Origin: Beaufortia kweichowensis
Taxonomy: Eukaryota; Chordata; Actinopteri; Cypriniformes; Gastromyzontidae
DNA length: 64,000 bases
NCBI GenBank assembly: GCA_019155185.1
Contig: CM032801.1
Span: 4,765,351 to 4,829,350 of the forward strand
Reading direction: 5' to 3'
Shown here: positions 1 through 12,370 of the stretch, in pieces
Layout: the number at the start of each line of letters is the position of its first letter
How positions within the stretch are numbered: the first letter of the stretch is position 1
Translations under genes and position numbers: made by a program
Notes under the pieces: model-generated
Told to the model about the DNA's origin: nothing
The model's input: only the letters and a program-made list of their open reading frames with translations
The model's database searches: none

Positions 1-620
1 TCTTTAGAACAACTTATCTCCTTCTCAATGGACACATTTCACAATAATAGGCTAAAAATGTCAGTACACACATGTTTTTGCATGAGAAAAATGAAATGAA
101 ACATGGGGGAACCGTATCTGACCTTACTGGAATGTTAGCAGGTGTCAGGAAGTGTTCCCCCTGCTATGATGGATCAATAGAAGGCTAAAAATCAAGGTGG
201 TCACCCATGTATCTTCAATGGCCTAGTGGTTAGAACTGTTACTACAGCATCAGGAAGCGGTAGGTTTGAGGCCTACCTGGGAGTTTTGTTAGTGAAGACA
301 GGTGAACCATATCTTACAACAACAATTTCTGTCATTTAACAATAATAGGCTAAAAATCTCAGTATATACATGTTTGTGGATAAAAAAATCTTCAGTTCAG
401 GTTTCAGACATGCATGAGCTTTCTCTTTTATGAAACATGGGGAACCCTACATGACATTACCGGAATGCTGGCAGTTGTCGGGTAGCGTTCCCAATGCTGT
501 CATGGATCAATAGAAGGCTAATCAAAGCTGTTGTCCAGGTGGCCTCAAAGCCAAGTGGTTAACTTATCACAGCTCATGGAAGTCAAAGAGTTGAGCTTGT
601 CAAATCGTTCTAATAAATGT
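1..620 (+). repeat. Two diverged direct copies of a ~300-bp tRNA-like repeat
   Basis: Two related units lie head to tail. The block AATAATAGGCTAAAAAT occurs at 43 and again at 341, and ATGGATCAATAGAAGGCTAA occurs near 169 and again near 502. Shared intermediate blocks include GAAACATGGGG and the GTTCCC region. The spacing changes from about 298 to about 333 bases because the second unit carries roughly 35 extra bases. The first unit contains a polymerase III A-box-like motif (TGGCCTAGTGG, 219-229) and, 34 bases later, a B-box-like motif (GGTTTGAGGCC, 263-273), so it resembles a tRNA or the head of a tRNA-derived SINE. In the second unit both boxes are decayed. No known family name is assigned. 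The left end of the first unit may lie outside the window. Confidence 0.6.
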
Positions 621-668
621 TTATGAGAAGGTACTGTTTTTTTTTTTTTTTTTATGAGAAGGTACTGT
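621..668. repeat. Poly-T run flanked by 17-bp direct repeats
   Basis: The 17-base block TTATGAGAAGGTACTGT occurs at 621-637 and again, identically, at 652-668, separated by a pure T run. This is the footprint expected when LINE machinery inserts little more than a poly(A) tail on the minus strand and duplicates its target site. A slippage or tandem duplication is the alternative. Confidence 0.75.
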
Positions 669-1011
669 CATGCCTCACACTATGTTTCTAAATTTCGTCA
701 TAATTAGTAAGCTCAGTTTTTCATGCCTCCCCATATTTGCCATTGTGGTATTGCTGTCTGTAAAAAAACCTAAAATGTCTGTGCTCCTGAATTGTTTTCT
801 GTGGAGCACAAGCACTCCTAAAAATTGTTTTACCGTAGAGCACTGACTATTCATACTGCTGTTATTAATAATATAAGTTATATAAAATATAATACTAATA
901 ACTCTTAAAGTGAAATGGGGGACTCTTATGTTGAAATCCTCGGTGCGGCCGCTAAGGCTGTTGGTGTCTGCTCGTCTCTCGAGCAGCAGCTGCACACTCA
1001 TAAACACAAAC
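669..1011 (+). promoter_or_regulatory. Probable promoter and 5' UTR of zfyve21
   Basis: This is the interval directly upstream of the zfyve21 start codon. It changes from AT-rich sequence (an AT-only stretch with TATATAAAATAT near 880-892) to GC- and CpG-richer sequence from about 940 that continues through exon 1, as expected for a vertebrate transcription start region. The start codon at 1012 has A at -3 (AAACATGT), a reasonable Kozak context. The frame stays open upstream to about 910, but the family's N-terminus is best matched by starting at 1012. The exact transcription start cannot be read from sequence. Confidence 0.4.
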
Positions 1012-1170
1012 ATGTCCGCGGTGCCTGACGGAAAGAAGCTGGTCCGGAGCCCCAGCGGACTCCGCATGGTGCCCGAGAACGGAGCTTTTAACAGTCCGTT
1101 TGCTCTGGATGAGCCGCAGTGGGTTCCGGATAAAGAGGTAATGAGATTAATCGCAGACGACGATTGTGGT

Positions 1171-1240
<70 letters not shown>

Positions 1241-4200
1241 TTGGGCGTTGCTTGCTCAAGTCAACGAGAGCGATCAGAAAATCTTCCTAAGTTTCTTAGG
1301 TGGTGTTTTAAATCAGACTTTGGTCAGCTGAGCAGGCTTCATCTCAGATGTAAAGCAGTGCATCTGTTTATGTTTGTGTTCATTTCACATTGACTCGACA
1401 GGGAAAGCTGTTTATGTTGCGTTTACACTTTTTAGTAAATCACGAAACTCCTTTACAGTCAAATAAACATTTGCATTCTAGAGCTTTGACTGACTGTCAA
1501 GTAAACAGGCCACGCCCCCTTATGAACGTTTCAAAAGTAAATGGTGAGAAATATGCACCTTGGCCACTTTATGTTGAAAGTAATAAACTCATGATGACTA
1601 CAGATTGCTACAGATGTTTTCATGCCTAATGTTTTTAGTCTAACCACCAATGTAAGTTCTGTGGGTGGAGCTTTTACTTAATAATTTAATAATTCCTTTC
1701 TGGTCCTTTGCATAATGTAAAAATTGTATGGGCTTTACATGATCAAGAAGGTTGTTAAAAGATTAGATGTAACTTCTCAGGTTGTGTCCTTGTGTAGCTA
1801 TTTCAAAGCAACATGTGTTGTAATATTTATTTTGGTGCAGTGCCTTGACCCATACATATGAATTTGTGCATTACAGCCAAATCAATTTGTGTTTGTTTTT
1901 TCACAAACTAAGAGATGAGTCGAAATGGTAGTATTTTATTTTTGAAAGAGCAAATTGGATCTATGATGTACCGTGTTAGGGGTTTCTATTAAACTGATGA
2001 TATTTACTGTTACTGTTATTGTTGAGAATATGTATCAAGTGCTAAGACTGAAATGTTACGTTGACTGTTTTGTGTTAATGTGTGTTGTTGCTGTCAGGTT
2101 GTATTACCAGCAAGTTTGTCCTGTGTCATTCTTGTACTAAAACTTTACATTGTGGCCTTGATTATTTTGCAACAAAACCCAGATAGTAGAGCTAAATTCA
2201 GCTAAAATCTCTAGGGTGTTTTGTCACACTTTCTTAATGACACTTAACATGTGCTTTTGTACATGTGTATGTTTCAGAGAGTATTGAAAAGGTTTATTTT
2301 TGTATTCTTTTCTTCTCTTAGTGCCCAAGATGCATGCAATGTGACACTAAGTTTGACTTTATCACCAGAAAGGTAAGCAGAGATCTTTCTCATGTGTTAG
2401 ATATAATGGGTTAAATCGATCTTAAATGACTCTTTGATTTACGTTTTGCAATTTTCCCTTTTTCTGCAGAATTGTATTTTAATATTTATCTGTCTTGGGT
2501 TTATGTAGTTATGTCCATACTTTTTGTTCACTGCACGTTATTAAGTTCCATTTTGTTTATTGTTGTGTGGATTTAAGTAGACACTGATGAGCGTTTCCTC
2601 TGTCCATCAGCATCACTGTCGACGCTGTGGCCGGTGTTTCTGTGATAAGTGCTGCAGTCAGAAAGTGTCTCTTCCCAGGATGTGTTTTGTGGATCCGGTG
2701 AGACAGTGTGCAGAATGCAGCCTCATCTCACAGAAAGAGGTGGAGTTTTACGACAAACAGCTTAAAGTGCTCACTGCCGGTGGGTTTGACAAATGGATGC
2801 TCAAACTCGAGTGTATTGATGCACATAAACCCTTTTATTTCATTCATAGACTCGCTGTTAGTGGCTAAACAACCTTTAAGATGATAAAGGCCATGGCGGG
2901 TGTATGTATGTTACATAACTGCTCTTCAGCATGCCCTGTCTTAATGAATAAACCTTTACTTGAGGTTTTGCTTAACTACTGCTGGAAATAAAATGTTATG
3001 ACCTGCTGTGTTTGGAAAGGTTATCCTGGTGGTATTAAGTAACTATGTTCAGTATGGTTTCGTTTGTTAACATTAGTTGTTTTTTTTTAACAACATTTAT
3101 TCATCTTTGTTAGTTAGCAATACAGTTGTTTACTGTTTGTTCATGTACGTTTATTGTGCATTAACCAATCTTAACAGATACAAAATGTATTAGTAATATG
3201 TTGAAATGATCACATACTAAGATGAATAAACACTAGAAGTATTGTTAATTCATGTCAACTGATGTAGTTAATTAATATTAACAAATTGATTCTTATTGTT
3301 ATGTGTTATTTTAATGCGTCTATGAAAGTCTGTTTTTGTACAAAAAGCAAATGTCATCAGACTTTAAGCCACTTCCATATTGCAGGATCAGCAAGATTCA
3401 CTTTGGAGACAGAATCACATGCTTCCCTGTTTTGCCCAGCAAAAGTTTCTGCATGCTGTTCATCAATAATTAACTAATAAAGCTTTGTAGAGATTATTTA
3501 TGACAGAACAGGAAATACTGAACAGGAACAGGGTTGAAACGGGGGTAATTGGACTCCATTCTTCCCTTGTTTGCATTCTTCCTGGTGAGGTAAATAACCC
3601 TTTAAACACCCCTGATCGTGTCTGTGGGTCTTTTGCTAAAGCTTGTTCCATCCAAACACATGCATATGATCTCTGTATGTGATCCCTTCAGCTTTGAAGC
3701 CGTTTACTGTTAAAACGCTAATGACTTTACTGAAGAAAATGTGTATTTTACACATTTGCACAAGTGGAAACTCTTGTCAAACACGGCAAATTTGACCTAC
3801 TTTTGTCTGGATTGCAGGTGGAACATTCCTGGTCAAAGTGGGTTCCTCAGAGAAATCAGAAACCATGGTCTGCCGTTTGTCCAATAATCACAGGTACACA
3901 AATAAGCATGCACAAATGCCGTCATTAACTGTATTGTACTGTATATGTACCATTACTTTTCCTCTCAGATATCTTTTCTTAGATGGCGACAGTCATTTCG
4001 AGGTGGAACTGTCTCGCATTTCCAGTATGCAGGTGTTGACTGAAGGTTTGACCCCAGGAGGTGAGCCTTTATGTAAAGAGGTCGTTTTAAACGAGATGTT
4101 TTAAATTTGAGATCTTAAATGTTTTATGCAGCAGAGTCTAACCCAATGTAATGATGTATGGAGGAATCAAGAAGTGATCTTGGCACATTTGCACTTGACC

Positions 4201-5712
4201 ACACATTTTTGATATAAAATGACATATTTTAGACTGATTTTAGACTGGTTAGACTAGTCAATCAGCTTGACCCATCTCTTAACTCGCATGCAGAGTGCTG
4301 TGTGTTTCTGTGAATAACGCAAACTGCATTTATGGAGTATCATTATCAGAATGTGATCATTTATAATGGACTCCAGATGGATCCCAGAAGCCCATGATTT
4401 CCTGTTACACCGATCAATAAATAGTTTTACTGCTGTGTTTCTGTTAGACAAGAATGTGAAGATTCAGCATGAATCTGATCGCTGTATGAAGTGGGTTTTA
4501 TTATTATTATTTTTCAATATGAACTCTTCCATACAGCCAACTGGATTCTGAATGCAGCTCCATTCATAGTTTTCAAGTGTGATTTAAGTGTTTGAATTTT
4601 TTTGTGGCCACCTGTATATATTAACATCTAATGCACACACCTGAGCTTTAAATGAACACTTATCTTTCTCTTTTATTTTTTATCTTCTCTATTATGACAT
4701 TTCTCTTATGTGTTAAGAGAAAGATATATGCTCTTACACCAGCTTGCTGGACAGTCAAATATCTGAAGGTCAGCGACCCTCTTCCTCTCTGTCTTCTGTG
4801 TTTTTTCCTCTCTCTTTTCCTGTGTATGTGCCATTCAGGCATTCTCCCTTCTTTATTCGACTTGTTACATGATATAAGTTACCCAGCATGCACTCATCAC
4901 CTGTGATCTGATTTACATTTTACAATTTCATGAAAGTCTGCATGTGCACTGCTATTGAGATGGTTCCTCAGTTTTTTGGTGTTCAGAAGGTCATGTTTAA
5001 TTTTGTATTTGCTATAACACTTATTCTTTATTTTGGTATCAAAATCATATTTGACTTGACAATGTCTTAAAGTTTTGGAAGTTTGAAAGATGAAAAATTA
5101 TAATATATTTATATAATTAATATAATTATAAATGCGGATGAATCGATGGATAGCCTAGATAGATGTATACATGTTGTTCAAAAATTAGGCACTGCATCCA
5201 TCCATGGTATATATGATTTAGTTCAGAATAATTTTAGTATCAGAATGTGACATTTCATAAAGTCATGTTAGATGTTCATATCCATAATTCACTGTCTCAA
5301 ATCCCACATTGAAGTCATCCACTGTAACTAATAAAGTACAAATAAATGCTTACGTATATTTGACAGGTCACATTGCTTTTAATGGTGTGTCAACCCTACC
5401 ACTGACCTTTAACCTCTTATAGGGAGTTCGATTCGTGCAAGCGGTATGATGCTGCAGTACAAGCAACCAGGAGAACAGGACATTCAACAGCTTCACATGG
5501 AGACCGCTGATGACAAGCGTGTCGCGTCTGCCTGGCTCGCAGCCATGCACAAAGTAGGTTCAAGTCAATTCATCATGCATTGCTAGACTATAATGTGTAA
5601 ATTATGACTTTCTACTAACCCCTAAAATGTATTTATGCATACATTTTTCAGGATGTTCATTATGTTGTCTCCACAGGCTGCCAAGTTGTTGTATGAGTCA
5701 AGAGACCAGTGA
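1012..5712 (+). CDS. zfyve21: Zinc finger FYVE domain-containing protein 21 (7 coding exons)
   Basis: Coding exons are 1012-1137, 2322-2372, 2611-2779, 3818-3893, 3969-4060, 5423-5553 and 5677-5712 (stop TGA 5710-5712). Every intron is GT..AG and all phases agree, giving 226 residues, close to the 234 of human ZFYVE21. A FYVE finger spans about residues 36-100: the WVPD motif (37-40) is the family's WxxD signature. The basic RKHHCRRCG motif (58-66) contacts phosphatidylinositol 3-phosphate. Zinc ligands are C46/C49, C62/C65, C70/C73 and C92/C95. Residues ~110-226 form the PH-like C-terminal region, ending AAKLLYESRDQ as in mammals. In mammals this endosomal protein binds PI3P, takes part in focal-adhesion turnover with FAK, and has been linked to Rab5/Akt signalling on endosomes; the fish role is inferred. 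The short insert found in some mammalian isoforms between exons 5 and 6 was not recognised in the 1.36-kb intron. Confidence 0.97.
1173..1240 (+). repeat. (CT)n(GT)n microsatellite at the start of zfyve21 intron 1
   Basis: About 28 CT units are followed by six GT units. The run begins 36 bases after the exon 1 donor (GAG|gtaatg at 1137/1138). It produces long artificial Ser-Leu or Arg-Glu open frames on both strands, which are not genes. Confidence 0.97.
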
Positions 5713-6350
5713 AATGACATGATAAAGCACAGTGAAGGACAGAGAGAGGCATGGACAGAACAAGACGAAAGAGAGAAATTGCAAAACCAAGTATTGTGTT
5801 ATTCAGTCTTACATGTACTCTTATGATGCTTGTATGATTTCTATTCAATCCTTTGCTTCTGCTCCCGGTCATAACAGACCAGATTTACTTACAACTGGCT
5901 GTGCCAAAGGGAGGACCAAGTTTTCCGACGATTCTTGTGCAATATGGACATGTATGATAATATATAAACACGCCATGTAACAGATGCTTTAAGTGTAGTC
6001 TCACGTAACAAAGTTTTGTAAACAAAATATATTTTGTCAGATATTCTTATTTTAACACAAAATGCTGTGTATCAACTTTTTACTGCCCAATATGTATTAC
6101 AATATGTAGTGCTTTTGTTTTCTTAACATGTTTGAAACACTTTTGGAATTGTTTTTCCTACACTACAGAAAGATGTTTCAGGTCTTAGGTCTGTGTTTGA
6201 GTCTGCAGAGAGAGATTTCTCTTTTCTAGAAAACTGAAATTAGGGCAGCCAAGTTGCCTGGACACATTGAACTTTGTTCTAGGTCTGGTTGTGTTTGCTA
6301 ATGTTCATTTTTCAATGTACACCAAATAAACATCTTGAATCCACAAATGG
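5713..6350 (+). other. Probable zfyve21 3' UTR and polyadenylation signal
   Basis: This sequence follows the TGA stop of zfyve21. The first good AATAAA hexamer is at 6325-6330, followed by CATCTTGAATCC, which would place cleavage near 6340-6350 and give a 3' UTR of about 630 bases. No competing gene start is seen. The exact end is unproven. Confidence 0.55.
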
Positions 6351-7683
6351 CCTATTTATGCCTAAACTAATTTGTTGTCAGAAACACCAACATATTTCTT
6401 TAATCACATTCTTTACATTTTTCGTATTTGATATTGCAAAATATAAAAACTGCTCCATGACATGGATAGATTATAGAGAGAAGCACAATTGTTGTGGTTA
6501 ACACAACATTGTTCATTACATGGAAGAGTTTTTTTCAAGGGCACTGCACAATGGCTTTATAATATACATACATAAACACCTGATATACATGAGTACAGTG
6601 GGCATTAAATGTCTTGAGACTACATTCAAAATCTGACAAAAATATCATTTATTTCTTCTGACACACGTGTAAAAAAGTAGGATCTTCTGTATACACAAGC
6701 CTTTATATAGAGATTTTAAATACATTTGATTGCAAATGTAACTAAATTAAAAACGCTCTCTAACATTATTAGTCATTAATTAGCTAATAAACTTTATATT
6801 AAAAAAATACGTGTCTCAAGAATACAGGATCTCCCTGATAATAAGGATGAAGATACAAGTAAAGAGTAGTAAGAAGTTTTATTAGTAAATATCCATCAGG
6901 TCATGTCAACTGGAGACATCTGTTGGACACAGGCGTGTAAATGCAATTACCAGTGTTCAAAGCAGATGACAATAATTTAAAAATCATATCATTTTGCTTT
7001 TTAATTATGTTTCATTAATACAGTATTTATTTTATTTGTAGAGATTACTGACAGTGTAAACACTTATATATTTTATATTCATTTCATGTACAAAAGAATA
7101 ACAGTTCTTTTTTGTTAATATGTTAGGAGGTGTTAATGTTGTGATGGTTTTTCCACCACAAATACATCAACAAACACATTGAATAAATATACGTTGTAAT
7201 TTTTGTTTGTGTTCTTTAAATGAACCATCAGAGGTACATTCTGTGTGGATAAAATGATGACACAAACCGCTTTGGTGTGTTTTGGGTGCTTGTTATTGCA
7301 GACTGATGACCTCTGAGGCTTGTGTTTGAGCTGATTTTAGCGGTTAATGGATGTTAATGACTCCCTACAGTTATCCATCTGAGCTTATTGAGTTTGCCTA
7401 CATGATATTAACAGTAAATAGCTGATTTTGTGAGAGGCTTCAGCAGGTTGCCATCATTACTTTTACCAATGAGGTTTGGGGGATGTAAAATAGGATGTTT
7501 GACTTTGCTGTAGCTGTGAAAATATCTCCAAAGGATCAGAACTGGGTTGATGTACATTTATTCATTTTACACAAAGGTTTAGACAGGATGTGAGAAGGAA
7601 GGTTTAAAAATAAGCTTTAGTTAGTTATAAAAAAAGAAAGTGGGTTTAAAAAGCTTTTAGTCAAAACTATCATGTGTCTGTGG
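6351..7683. other. AT-rich intergenic stretch, no gene seen
   Basis: I find no coding exon with splice signals, no RNA gene and no clear repeat boundary. The sequence is AT-rich with scattered short homopolymer runs. Confidence 0.5.
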
Positions 7684-7760
7684 CAGTGGCGTAACTTAGC
7701 AATGACAGGCCCCAGTGCAGGAAATTACTACGGGCCCCATGGGCTGCACAATCTGTGGAT
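7684..7760 (+). mobile_element. Possible hAT-type transposon end
   Basis: CAGTGGCGTAAC at 7684-7695 begins with CAG and resembles hAT-superfamily terminal repeats, followed by GGCCCC-rich sequence common in such ends. I could not find a matching inverted end (GTTACGCCACTG) nearby, so this is at most a fragment. Confidence 0.25.
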
Positions 7761-7996
7761 ATAAGAGTCTGAATGAATGCCAACTCTTATATTTGGCCAC
7801 CTACCTTACCAATGACAAATAAGCCTGAAATAAAATCACAATACATTGTATTTATAACAAAAGTGCAGACTAATAGATTTTCAATTATTTTTTGGATCAA
7901 ACTGTTGGATTTAGTTAAAATCCAGTTGTTTTAAGAATGGACAGTAGAGGAGAGTCTAGCTCCATGAAATCCAGCAGTGAGCGCTTTGTGTCTCTT

Positions 7997-8013
7997 TGCT
8001 GCCCTCTTGTGGG
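7997..8013 (-). promoter_or_regulatory. CTCF-like motif
   Basis: On the minus strand the sequence reads CCCACAAGAGGGCAGCA, close to the CTCF core CCASYAGRKGGCA with one weaker position (A for C/T). Occupancy is unknown. Confidence 0.35.
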
Positions 8014-9289
8014 TGACTAAAATAAACACATCTGTATAGATTTTGTTTTTCACTTTTACACGTCAAAAATGACTTTTACACGACTAACTCAGATATCCCA
8101 CTGCCTTATACTTTGATTGCAAAAGTTTTAACATGAAAGCAAATTGTTCTTTTTATTAATTACTTACCCATGAAACCTTTTTAGCCATGTTTTTGTTTTG
8201 TTATTTTGCTCCCGATCTATTCAGTTATAATTAGTTCATAATAAATGTAAATTATTAAATCGGTTAAGAATTGTACACGGTATTGTGCTTTTATCCAGAA
8301 AGCCACGGCTCCTGCGTTCACTTGTATGTGTTTACAGGGCAGTCTTACCCTACCAATATGGCGGCGATGTTGACCCACGATATAGCGGCTAATGTGTAAG
8401 GATGAGAAGCTGAAGTGCAACGATTGTAAGATTTGAATGCTTACATCTTCTTAATGCGAATTTTGCCAATGTTTATAGACCTTACTTTTGATTTCATTGG
8501 GGACTTGAGGTTATTTCTATTAAATTGAAACATATTTCATTTGATTGTATATATAAGCTAATTACACGGGTAGGTCTTAACAGTTACCTTGATCCCAATC
8601 AGGGCGGATCTGTGTTTAATTTCGTTGCAGGGGCAGCAGGGCATGCAAATGAATCGCGTTTGTCAAGTAAACATTTTCAGATATCCTCTGCTAAATGTGT
8701 AGGAAGCATTGAACACTGTTTAGGGATCTTGTGAATCTGGTGCTAGATAAGGTCAGTAAGATTTTTTTGTTTAATTAGAAGATAGTTTGACCTTTTTAAT
8801 AAATGCCAAGGTTAGTTCTAATTTTAAAACAAATCCAAGAACACTTTCAAGATATCCATTATTCTAGAATCCATGATATATGTTGAAGATGTTTTTGGAA
8901 AATGATTTAGATGTGTAAACACACACATATTTAATGTGCATTGAAAATATTGCTTCAAATCTCTCTCTGTTTTATTGGTTTGCACATTTTAATTGGCTTA
9001 TGTAGGAATGGTTTTGATCCCACTATAACATAAATAAACGTAAATACGTAAATAATGCTAAAGAAATGCACTGTTTTCTGTAAAATCTTGTTTGCGCCGA
9101 ATATTACCAGGAAATATGTGTTTGGTGTGAGTGCCTTTAGAAGAGCGTTAATAGACTGACTGTGTACTAAATCTACTAAACAGCCTTCCTTCTCATTACT
9201 TTAAACACAACTAGTCCACATTTCTTCCCTAATCTGGCTTTCTGCAGATACTGCTGTATTGTTTATAGACATAATTTCTCGTCTTCTTT
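8014..9289. other. Intergenic stretch with a YY1-like site
   Basis: No gene seen. CCAATATGGCGGCGATG at 8353-8369 contains the ATGGCGGC core typical of YY1 sites and sits in a short GC-richer island in AT-rich sequence. This may belong to an old repeat rather than to a working promoter. Confidence 0.4.
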
Positions 9290-10420
9290 GAAGAAATAAA
9301 TGAAATTGATGGGGAAAGGCCACCAAGGCCTCGATGAGGGAGGACGGCTATTCCACTCCTCTCATTTTGATGTATATTGCCTGTGCTTCAAATAAGCGCC
9401 TGGGTGATGTTTTATCTCCTGGAAATGTTCCATAATTCATCATTATCAGATCCAATTATGGGCAGCAAAGCACAATGCAATATCCCTCTACCTAAGACAG
9501 AGCAAATAAACAACCCATCAACCTGTATTCTGTTTTCATTTTACCCTCTCTCTCTTTCTCTCTCGCTCATCTGCTTTTTCGCTCTCTAACACTGATTAAT
9601 AAACGTAATTAAATTGAGGCATGAAACACATTTATAATGGGAGTTTAGTCATAATTACTGCAAGCAATATTCAATCTGTGTGCAATAAAGTAGAACACGT
9701 GAAGGCTTAATTAGATGCAAGTGTCTATTTACAAGCAGGCATTTTAGGGGTGAGAGGGCCGACCATCCCGTCACATGAGAATTTCCTGGTGGTTGTAATA
9801 TTAGGAACAAGATAAAGATGAAATTGGCTTTGATGATGGATTACTGGTTTGTTTTGACCCTGAAATGGTTTCCTGAACTAAAGATTGCAATACGTTAGTA
9901 TAGAAACAAGCTGGTTTGATTTGAACCATCCAAAGCTAAAGGCCATATGTCTGCAAGTCAGCGTTCTGTTTTCTCAGGCCAGTTTATTATAATAATGTAC
10001 TATAATATTTATTTTTGCATTTCCTGCACTGCCCTTCTTTTGCACTGAAGCCCTGCCAGCGATTGAACTTTAATGAATGAGGGCTGTAATTTGGTTATCT
10101 TCTGTCCACCACCTGTCTTTTTAGCTAACAACCATTATCTCCGCAGTAAGCATGATGATAAAAGATGTTTATCATTTATTAAATGCACTTGCTGATTATA
10201 ATGAGTCTAATGACAGTGATTGTTCTCTGTTTAATGGCTCCCCCCTGTTGTTTCTCATCTTTCCCTGTCTGTGCGCTCATTATGAATTCTTTACTGCAGC
10301 TTAACCAAACCACAAATCACCTCTATTTGTGTCCTGGTTTATGTTTACTCTGCAGGAAGTTAGGATGGCGAGATAGAAGTGATATGGCCTTGTGAGTGGT
10401 TGTGTTACAGTGTCCAGGTC
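9290..10420. other. Candidate conserved non-coding block
   Basis: This stretch is compositionally more complex than its surroundings, with many homeodomain-like ATTA/TAAT cores (TTAATTAG near 9708; CATTATAATGG near 9632; ATAATTACTG near 9650) and few low-complexity runs. It looks like the enhancer-type sequence around vertebrate developmental genes. No exon structure is visible. Conservation itself cannot be judged from one sequence. Confidence 0.3.
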
Positions 10421-12074
10421 ATGTTTTAACTTTGTAGGTGTTTAAGACTTTAACCATCCAGAAACTTGAACACACACACACACACACTGCTTATTTAATT
10501 GACACAGTCTGTGTCAAAGCAAAAGCTCATCATCAACTCGAATGCAAAAACACAAGCATCATGTGGGAGAACTCCATCACTGTCAACATCATCTCTCTCT
10601 GGTAATATTTCAAAAGCTGATTTAAAAAATGTTGTTTTCTAATGACTACAGTAATAGGAATCTTTATAATGGTATAAAAAGAAAATATTGGGGTAAATGT
10701 ATTTGTCATGAAAATGTCACAATGCCAGAAAAACCAAAATAAATTTGTTCATTTTGATTTGGGTTAAAATATTCCCTGGACAGGATTTTATTCTGTACAT
10801 AATTTATTTTTTCCGTCTCAACACCGCATTGCATACAACACATGTTGTATTTTCATTGCATGAAAACATGCAAGACTCTCCGCTGATGTCTCACAGTTGC
10901 TCTGTGACGCTTCAGAAAGTACCTGCCAGAGCATTCAAGAAAGCAGCGCACGGCCAGATTCAGATGAAAGAAACTGAAGTCTGTGTTTTTCACAGCTCTT
11001 TGAATTTCAATTAATTCCAAAGTTGTTTAATGCACCCGTCACTTGCGTTATATTCAAAGGCAGATGCACGTGCCTCATACAGAAAAGAAGCCCCATGGTC
11101 TGTTTTCCAGCCTCCTGTCCTCAATCTCTTTCACAGCCTCATCTCAGACTGACAGCTGAACGCTGAAATGAAGGCGTCTGATCGATTGGCTTAGCCGAAA
11201 TGCTCACGGTAAATAACAGCAGCCTAAAGCGCCACTGACAGAAACCGGTTTAAAAAGCTATTAGACTTGTTTCCAACTCTTTCTGAAATAATATAATAAA
11301 GAGGAGAATGCGTAATGAAATAAGAGCTTTGTAATCCAATTTCGCCGCAGATCCAATCGCATTTATGAAGTCAAAGGAGGCTACGTTGATTCACAGAGCT
11401 CTCTGAACTCTTCTTTTAATCTCTCTGAGTGATTCCAGAACATTCAGCCCACAGAATCCTCAGCGCTGGACCATGCGGCACGTTCTGACCCTTCTATCCT
11501 CTACACTATCTCTGTTTTCCCACGGGCTCAATATATCCTAATAGATGTTGTGCTTGCACTGAATTACAGGCAATATCACTTCAACTTTTCTTCATTTTGT
11601 ACCACCATTACAGCGCTTCTAACTGAGGTTTGGTTTCCCTGATCAAATCAGATGCCTCGGAGAACTGACTCAGACGTATTACAAGTAGGGCCTAAATGCA
11701 GCATTTTGTGAGAAGCCTTCAATGGCTTCTGTGTACTGTAACTATTTTAAATTCATTGCTGTGGGTGTAAACATTAGATGAAATTTAACATGAATGGAAA
11801 ATTGAGTGCTGGTTAACAGAGGAGAGGAAAGTTAGAGACTTGGAACACATTTGCGGTGGATGATAACTGTGAAAGTGAGACAATTTCTTTGATGTAATAT
11901 TATTTCTCTTGTCAGAGTTGAATGGGCACAATCAGATAGAAGTGAGTCATTTGTTAAAGGACTTCTGTGAAGTGTATGAACACTGTGACTTAATGGTGTT
12001 TTCAAACGAAATCTACAGGTTTATTACGTGTTTTTATAGAGCTTGTGCAAAATAAACGCAGACGTTAAGGAACT
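10421..12074. other. Intergenic stretch, no gene seen
   Basis: It contains a short CA run near 10473-10487 and a GC-richer section at about 11030-11500 that might be regulatory. No splice-bounded open frame or repeat boundary was identified. Confidence 0.4.
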
Positions 12075-12370
12075 CAGAAGGAACCTAAGTTATAACCTAA
12101 TAAGTTATTTTAATATTTACTTTTATGTTTCATAATAACATTTTAATCGAATTATGACCAACTATGGAAAGGTCTAAGACTCAAGAAAAAATATGTAACA
12201 AATTTTCATACCAATAAAGTAAAAAAAAAATTATGTTATTTAAAAACATGTAAAATAAAAAAGTTTTAAAGAAAAAAAAGAAAGTCATATTTAAAAATAA
12301 AAACAATTTTAGTTTGGATGCAGTTTCATGTGTATATTCTACATCTGCGGTGACAGTTATCAGCTTAATG
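12075..12370 (+). mobile_element. Interspersed repeat, family member A
   Basis: It shares ordered blocks with 17540-17825 and 27841-28217: a TTTAATATTTnnTTTT section, a GACnAACTAT section, GGTCTAAGACTCA (12171-12183), and a GTGTATATTC...TGACAGTTATCAG end (about 12330-12363). The ends are not sharp. It is probably a decayed non-autonomous DNA element with no coding capacity. Confidence 0.55.

Noticed and set aside
212..285. tRNA gene
   Set aside because: The A and B boxes are present, but no complete cloverleaf with paired acceptor stem could be built by eye, and the sequence lies in a longer repeat. SINE or tRNA-like repeat is the better call.
675..1290. Long open frames with Ser-Leu or Arg-Glu runs on both strands around 1170-1240
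   Set aside because: They are produced by the CT microsatellite in zfyve21 intron 1. Only the part 1012-1137 is real coding sequence.
1390..1629. Open frame in zfyve21 intron 1
   Set aside because: It lies between coding exons that join correctly without it and shows no family similarity.
4652..4906. Additional zfyve21 exon between exons 5 and 6
   Set aside because: The open frame has no residues matching the family, and exons 5 and 6 already join in phase with the expected protein sequence.
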